This document shows, piece after piece, positions 60,782 through 64,000 of a stretch of 64,000 bases of DNA. Origin of the DNA: Akebia trifoliata. Lineage: Eukaryota; Streptophyta; Magnoliopsida; Ranunculales; Lardizabalaceae. The stretch lies in NCBI GenBank assembly GCA_017979445.1, contig CM030715.1, forward strand, positions 15,877,602 through 15,941,601. The letters are read 5' to 3'. A program made the translations under genes and the position numbers. Each line of letters begins with the position of its first letter. Position 1 is the first letter of the stretch. The notes under the pieces are model-generated. The model searched no databases and was not told the origin of the DNA. It saw only the letters and a list, made by a program, of their open reading frames with translations.

Positions 60782-61064
60782 ACACCATTTGTGTTCTCTT
60801 TCAATCTACCTAAACACCATCTCTTTGAAGAGATCATAGGTTCCTTCCTCGACAAGAATGAGGTTTCAGAAAGTCAATCCCTTTAGGGTTATGCCAAATG
60901 ATCATTTTCAAATTGACATTGGACTCGCTAGTTTGGACACTGTGGAGATTGTGATGGCTCTAGAAGAACAGTTTGGGTTTGAAATCCCCGACAATGAAAC
61001 GGACAAGATCAACTCCATCAATGGTGCAGTTGGCTTCATCTCCTCACATCCTCAGGCGAATTAA
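60782..61064 (+). pseudogene. Mitochondrial acyl carrier protein (mtACP2-like) pseudogene
   Basis: Mitochondrial ACP carries acyl chains on a phosphopantetheine arm for lipoate/fatty-acid synthesis and associates with complex I. The open part at 60858-61064 (68 codons) reads FQKVNP, HFQIDIGLASLDTVEIVMAL, FGFEIPDNETDKINSING and ISSHPQAN, matching the mtACP C-terminus. The prosthetic-group motif D-S-L is ASL here: the Ser is kept and the preceding Asp is lost. Upstream, in another frame, is GSFLDKNE, the segment that normally precedes about ten residues (TDRVLSVVKN-type) now missing. A deletion of about 32 nt therefore explains the frame change. The apparent start ATG at 60858 arises from the deletion junction region. 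No introns or transit peptide were seen. Confidence 0.85.
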
Positions 61065-62170
61065 AGCAAATAAAACATTATTTGGTCATTATTTCCCAAT
61101 TGAACTCTCCTTGGGCTTCTCTGTTCCTGAAAGGGTATAGAGTTAAACAGGAACATAAAATTTTGTTGTCTTTTCAGTCTTTAATTCCTAAAATTATGAT
61201 TTTAATCAAAAAAGTTTTGATACTTAATATTTTTTCTGCTTAATTTTCTAGTTAATGACACTCTAGTAGTATTTGTTAGCTGAAAGCTGGTAGGAAGCTC
61301 AAGTAGTTTTCATTTGAATAAAGCAATCATTTAAAAATAATAAAAATAAAAAGAGGTATTTGTTATTTTTGATCTTGACTGAAATTCTTGTGCCAATCTG
61401 GAGATTGATGTTGTTTTGTACTATCTTGATTGGTTGATCATCGTTGTTCTCTTTTGCATTACCTTGATTGATTGCCCATCTAATATGCCATGATCCTGCT
61501 AGAGCTATTGTTGATGTGCATGCCTTAATCTTGATCTTAATGTTTTGGATATTTATGTTTTATGATCTTATTTTTCTAATTTCCTTGCTTTGATGACTTG
61601 ATATGGCCCATGGGCTCTTTCATTTATGAAAAAGCCTCGGGCGCACCCTCACTCTATTTGCACACATTATTGGCACGTTTAATTTATGATGCATTGCATG
61701 CTTGAATGTCCCTTATAACCAACGTGGAACTAGTGCATGGCCCAATCTCCTCGTGGGACGTGATGTCATTCATAAAAACTACAACTCGAGTCATGTACCT
61801 CTATGGTATATAAAACTAGTATATCAGTACCATTTGATCAGGTAGCCCTGAAAGGTATATTGATGCACCCACACTGAAGTGACCTAAGCATTTGTCTTAT
61901 TGTAAGTCGTAAAGTCACAAGTCCTAATTGTCAATGTAGTACTAGTATGTGATCAGTTTTTTTGTGGGACACTAAACTATTTATGAAAGCTACAACTCTA
62001 ATCTCGTACCTATATGGTATATCAAACCAAGTCACCACATACCATTTGATTGTGTATGCTCAAAATGCATATATAGGTGTACTTAGGCAAGGACGACAAG
62101 AGAAATTACATTGCACATAATAAATCTAGAGTCTAGCACCCTTCCTGTAGGTCATGATCCGAACTTATGA
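61065..62170. other. Intergenic DNA with a diverged repeated block
   Basis: No gene seen. A block of about 90 bp ('ctacaactc.a.tc.tgtacct' ... 'accatttgat') occurs at about 61781-61865 and again at about 61990-62075, diverged. This looks like an old tandem duplication of about 210 bp in retroelement-like sequence. Confidence 0.5.
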
Positions 62171-64000
62171 TGTAATGACCTAAAATTTGAACACATATCT
62201 TGAGATTAGATTGTAAGTTTTAATTCAGTAAATTTTGAGTTTATTTTAATAACTTACAAGTTTGATTTTTGATTTATTAATATTTTAGAAAATCCATCAT
62301 CGTCAATAGTACAGAAGGGTCAAGAAATATACATTAGCCTCTAAGCACGTCTTAATCAGAAGTCGATCGAAAAATTATAAAATCCTCGAGTTTCACATCT
62401 AGTATTTACCAAATAGGTAAAAGAAAATTTTAGAGAAATAATTTAAAAAATTTAATCACACCATTAACATCATATCGAAAAATTAACCAAAATGATTATA
62501 AAATTATGAAAATCAGAATTCGAAAAAAAATTCAAAAATGACCATTTCGTCCCATTTGGGTATAAATAGGAAACTTAAAGAAAAATTTGTTTCTTTCTTA
62601 TTTTCTTCCCTTAATCTAATATAATCCCATTTTTCTTTCATGTTCCAACTTAGATCTAATATGATAGATTAAAATTTGAGGCTTGACAAAGAAGAAGAAA
62701 AGATTCACTACGACGAAAGCTTCAATTTGAGCCAAAGAAATTTGATATTTATTAACGTGAAACTCAAGATAATTCCCAGATCTAGTGGCATAGAGGTTGA
62801 TCCGATAGTCTTTGAAGAAGGAAAAGATTGTAACTTTAGCGAGGGCTTTACTTTGATCCAAGAATTTTCATTGTTAGTTGGGTGAACGATTTTGTATTCG
62901 GACGGCCACGATCATCTCAAGCTGATTTTCAATCCAATCATTCATTAAATGAGCAAATCAAGTAGAATGCCTTCTCTTCTATCTTTTAGATTCAAAATAT
63001 TCATAGAAAATTCATTTGATCTTAAATGTTGTTATTATTTTTTCAATTATTAATTGATTCATTAATTTTATGCATTTTTGAAATAATTAAATCAAAATTC
63101 TTAAATTGGTTTGATAGAGTTTTTTTTCATATGTCATGCTTTTCAAATTCATGATTTGATTACATCAATTGGTGGGGTTTCTTATAGATATTTGATTTAA
63201 ATTATATTTTTAAAAATTGTGGTTGAATTTGAGTCTAAATCGGATTGGAAATTGAAGAAAATGCATTTTTGTTTGTGTTTGTTATACCATCAGTGGCACC
63301 AAATCCTATCGACAGCCATTCTATCGGTGGCACCATCAGAATGATCATTTTACCATTGATAGAATTGTTCATTGAACAAGAACTTACTTGTTTTTTCTAG
63401 TCTTATTTTTATTAAAAATATTTAAGTAAATATTTCATTTACTTTAAGTTCTATAATGAAATTAAGGGATTATCCCCCATTTGTAAACAATGGGAATGTT
63501 TTAAAAATCCTTATCTCAAAGTATCAAAATCTAATTTTTGATTCCAAGAACAAATCATAATTTACGACATTTTCATCAGATTTTGAAATCCCAATATCTT
63601 TTAAAATATCCTGAATAAAGCTATAAAATTTACATGATATCGATACATTTATTCAAGGCTTTCACTACGAAAAATCCTTTTTACATTTGGAGAACTTTGA
63701 AAAATCAAGTTTTCAACACTTGGCCAAATTTTAGAGCTTCCTACAGTTTTAACTATTTATGATTTTAAAATATTTTTTGAATTTTTTCTAATCAACCAAG
63801 ACTTTCTAATGAAATTGGTTGATGCTTTAGAATCGTAAACACTTTCTAGAAAACTATATACTTTAATAAATATGTAGGAAGTTAGATGATGGATTGATCG
63901 ATTGATTGATGGATGGATGGATAGTGAGAATATATATTCTCGACTAATTGGTAAGACAATGACTCCAGAAGTATGCGGTGGCTTAGGAGAATACTATTAC
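62171..64000 (+). mobile_element. Diverged partial LTR (copy G) of the 3-kb family, cut by the window end
   Basis: It opens 'gtaatgacctaaaatttgaa', corresponding to tgtaacaccccgaattttta, and keeps colinear blocks: 'aatcctcgag' near 62380, 'accattaacatcatatcgaa' near 62460, 'cgtcccatttgggtataaat' near 62545, TCGGTGGCACC words near 63290-63350, and the 'aagaacaaatcataattta' block near 63546 matching the reverse complement of about 34200. It is the oldest-looking family member. A GATG/GATTGATG microsatellite-like stretch is near 63893-63922. Confidence 0.7.

Noticed and set aside
1..64000. CRISPR arrays, bacterial operons, rRNA or tRNA genes, endogenous pararetrovirus
   Set aside because: The tandem arrays have no spacer structure, no rRNA or tRNA consensus was noticed, and every RT found belongs to Gypsy or LINE contexts with no movement-protein or coat-protein-like motif.

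Overview
This is a plant nuclear window, most likely eudicot. It holds one recognisable host gene with a plant GT-AG exon structure, one host-derived pseudogene, and dense layers of plant-type Ty3/Gypsy, LINE, hAT-MITE and CACTA-like elements. No bacterial, organellar, rRNA, tRNA or CRISPR signal was seen, and I cannot name the species from sequence alone.

Layout. 1-3563 is the 3' part of a Gypsy element: internal tail, a 34-bp hairpin minisatellite, a polypurine tract and a 3' LTR. 4928 to about 11275 (minus) is a BOR4-type borate exporter gene with 13 coding exons and a 5'UTR intron. Every splice site reads as GT-AG, but exon 3 lacks one base, which shifts the frame. 11608-20928 (minus) is a complete but decayed Tat-lineage retrotransposon with LTRs, PBS, gag-pol, an opposite-strand ORF region and tandem repeats. 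It sits about 330 bp upstream of the gene's likely start. 21224-21592 is a hAT-type MITE built of two hairpins. 22851-24291 is a jumble of LTR, integrase and RNase H fragments.

From 24171 to 55150 the sequence is a Russian doll. The substrate is an old minus-strand Tat pol, now in four colinear pieces (55.1 kb, 50.8-50.0 kb, 36.4-36.3 kb, 24.3-24.2 kb). It was split by a CACTA-like element (50802-55036), by a long-LTR Gypsy element (36434-50029) and by an old LTR of the same family (24292-36260). The 36434-50029 element contains a 5'-truncated LINE (38010-40100) and a composite Athila-like insertion (about 44630-48618). The old LTR contains a small two-LTR non-autonomous element (25466-30994) and a younger solo LTR (32314-35752). 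Target-site duplications found by eye support the LINE, the two-LTR element, the solo LTRs and the outer Gypsy element.

The right flank holds another LTR of the first family (55395-56941), a second clean solo LTR of the 3-kb family (57283-60459), a mitochondrial acyl carrier protein pseudogene (about 60782-61064), and a diverged partial LTR copy running off the window (62171-64000). Apart from the boron transporter, whose exon 3 needs checking, I see no intact host gene. I found no credible new defence or metabolic system. The most notable signals are the covarying hairpin minisatellite, the datable nested insertions, the Tat opposite-strand ORF with its repeat arrays, and the possible loss of function in the transporter.
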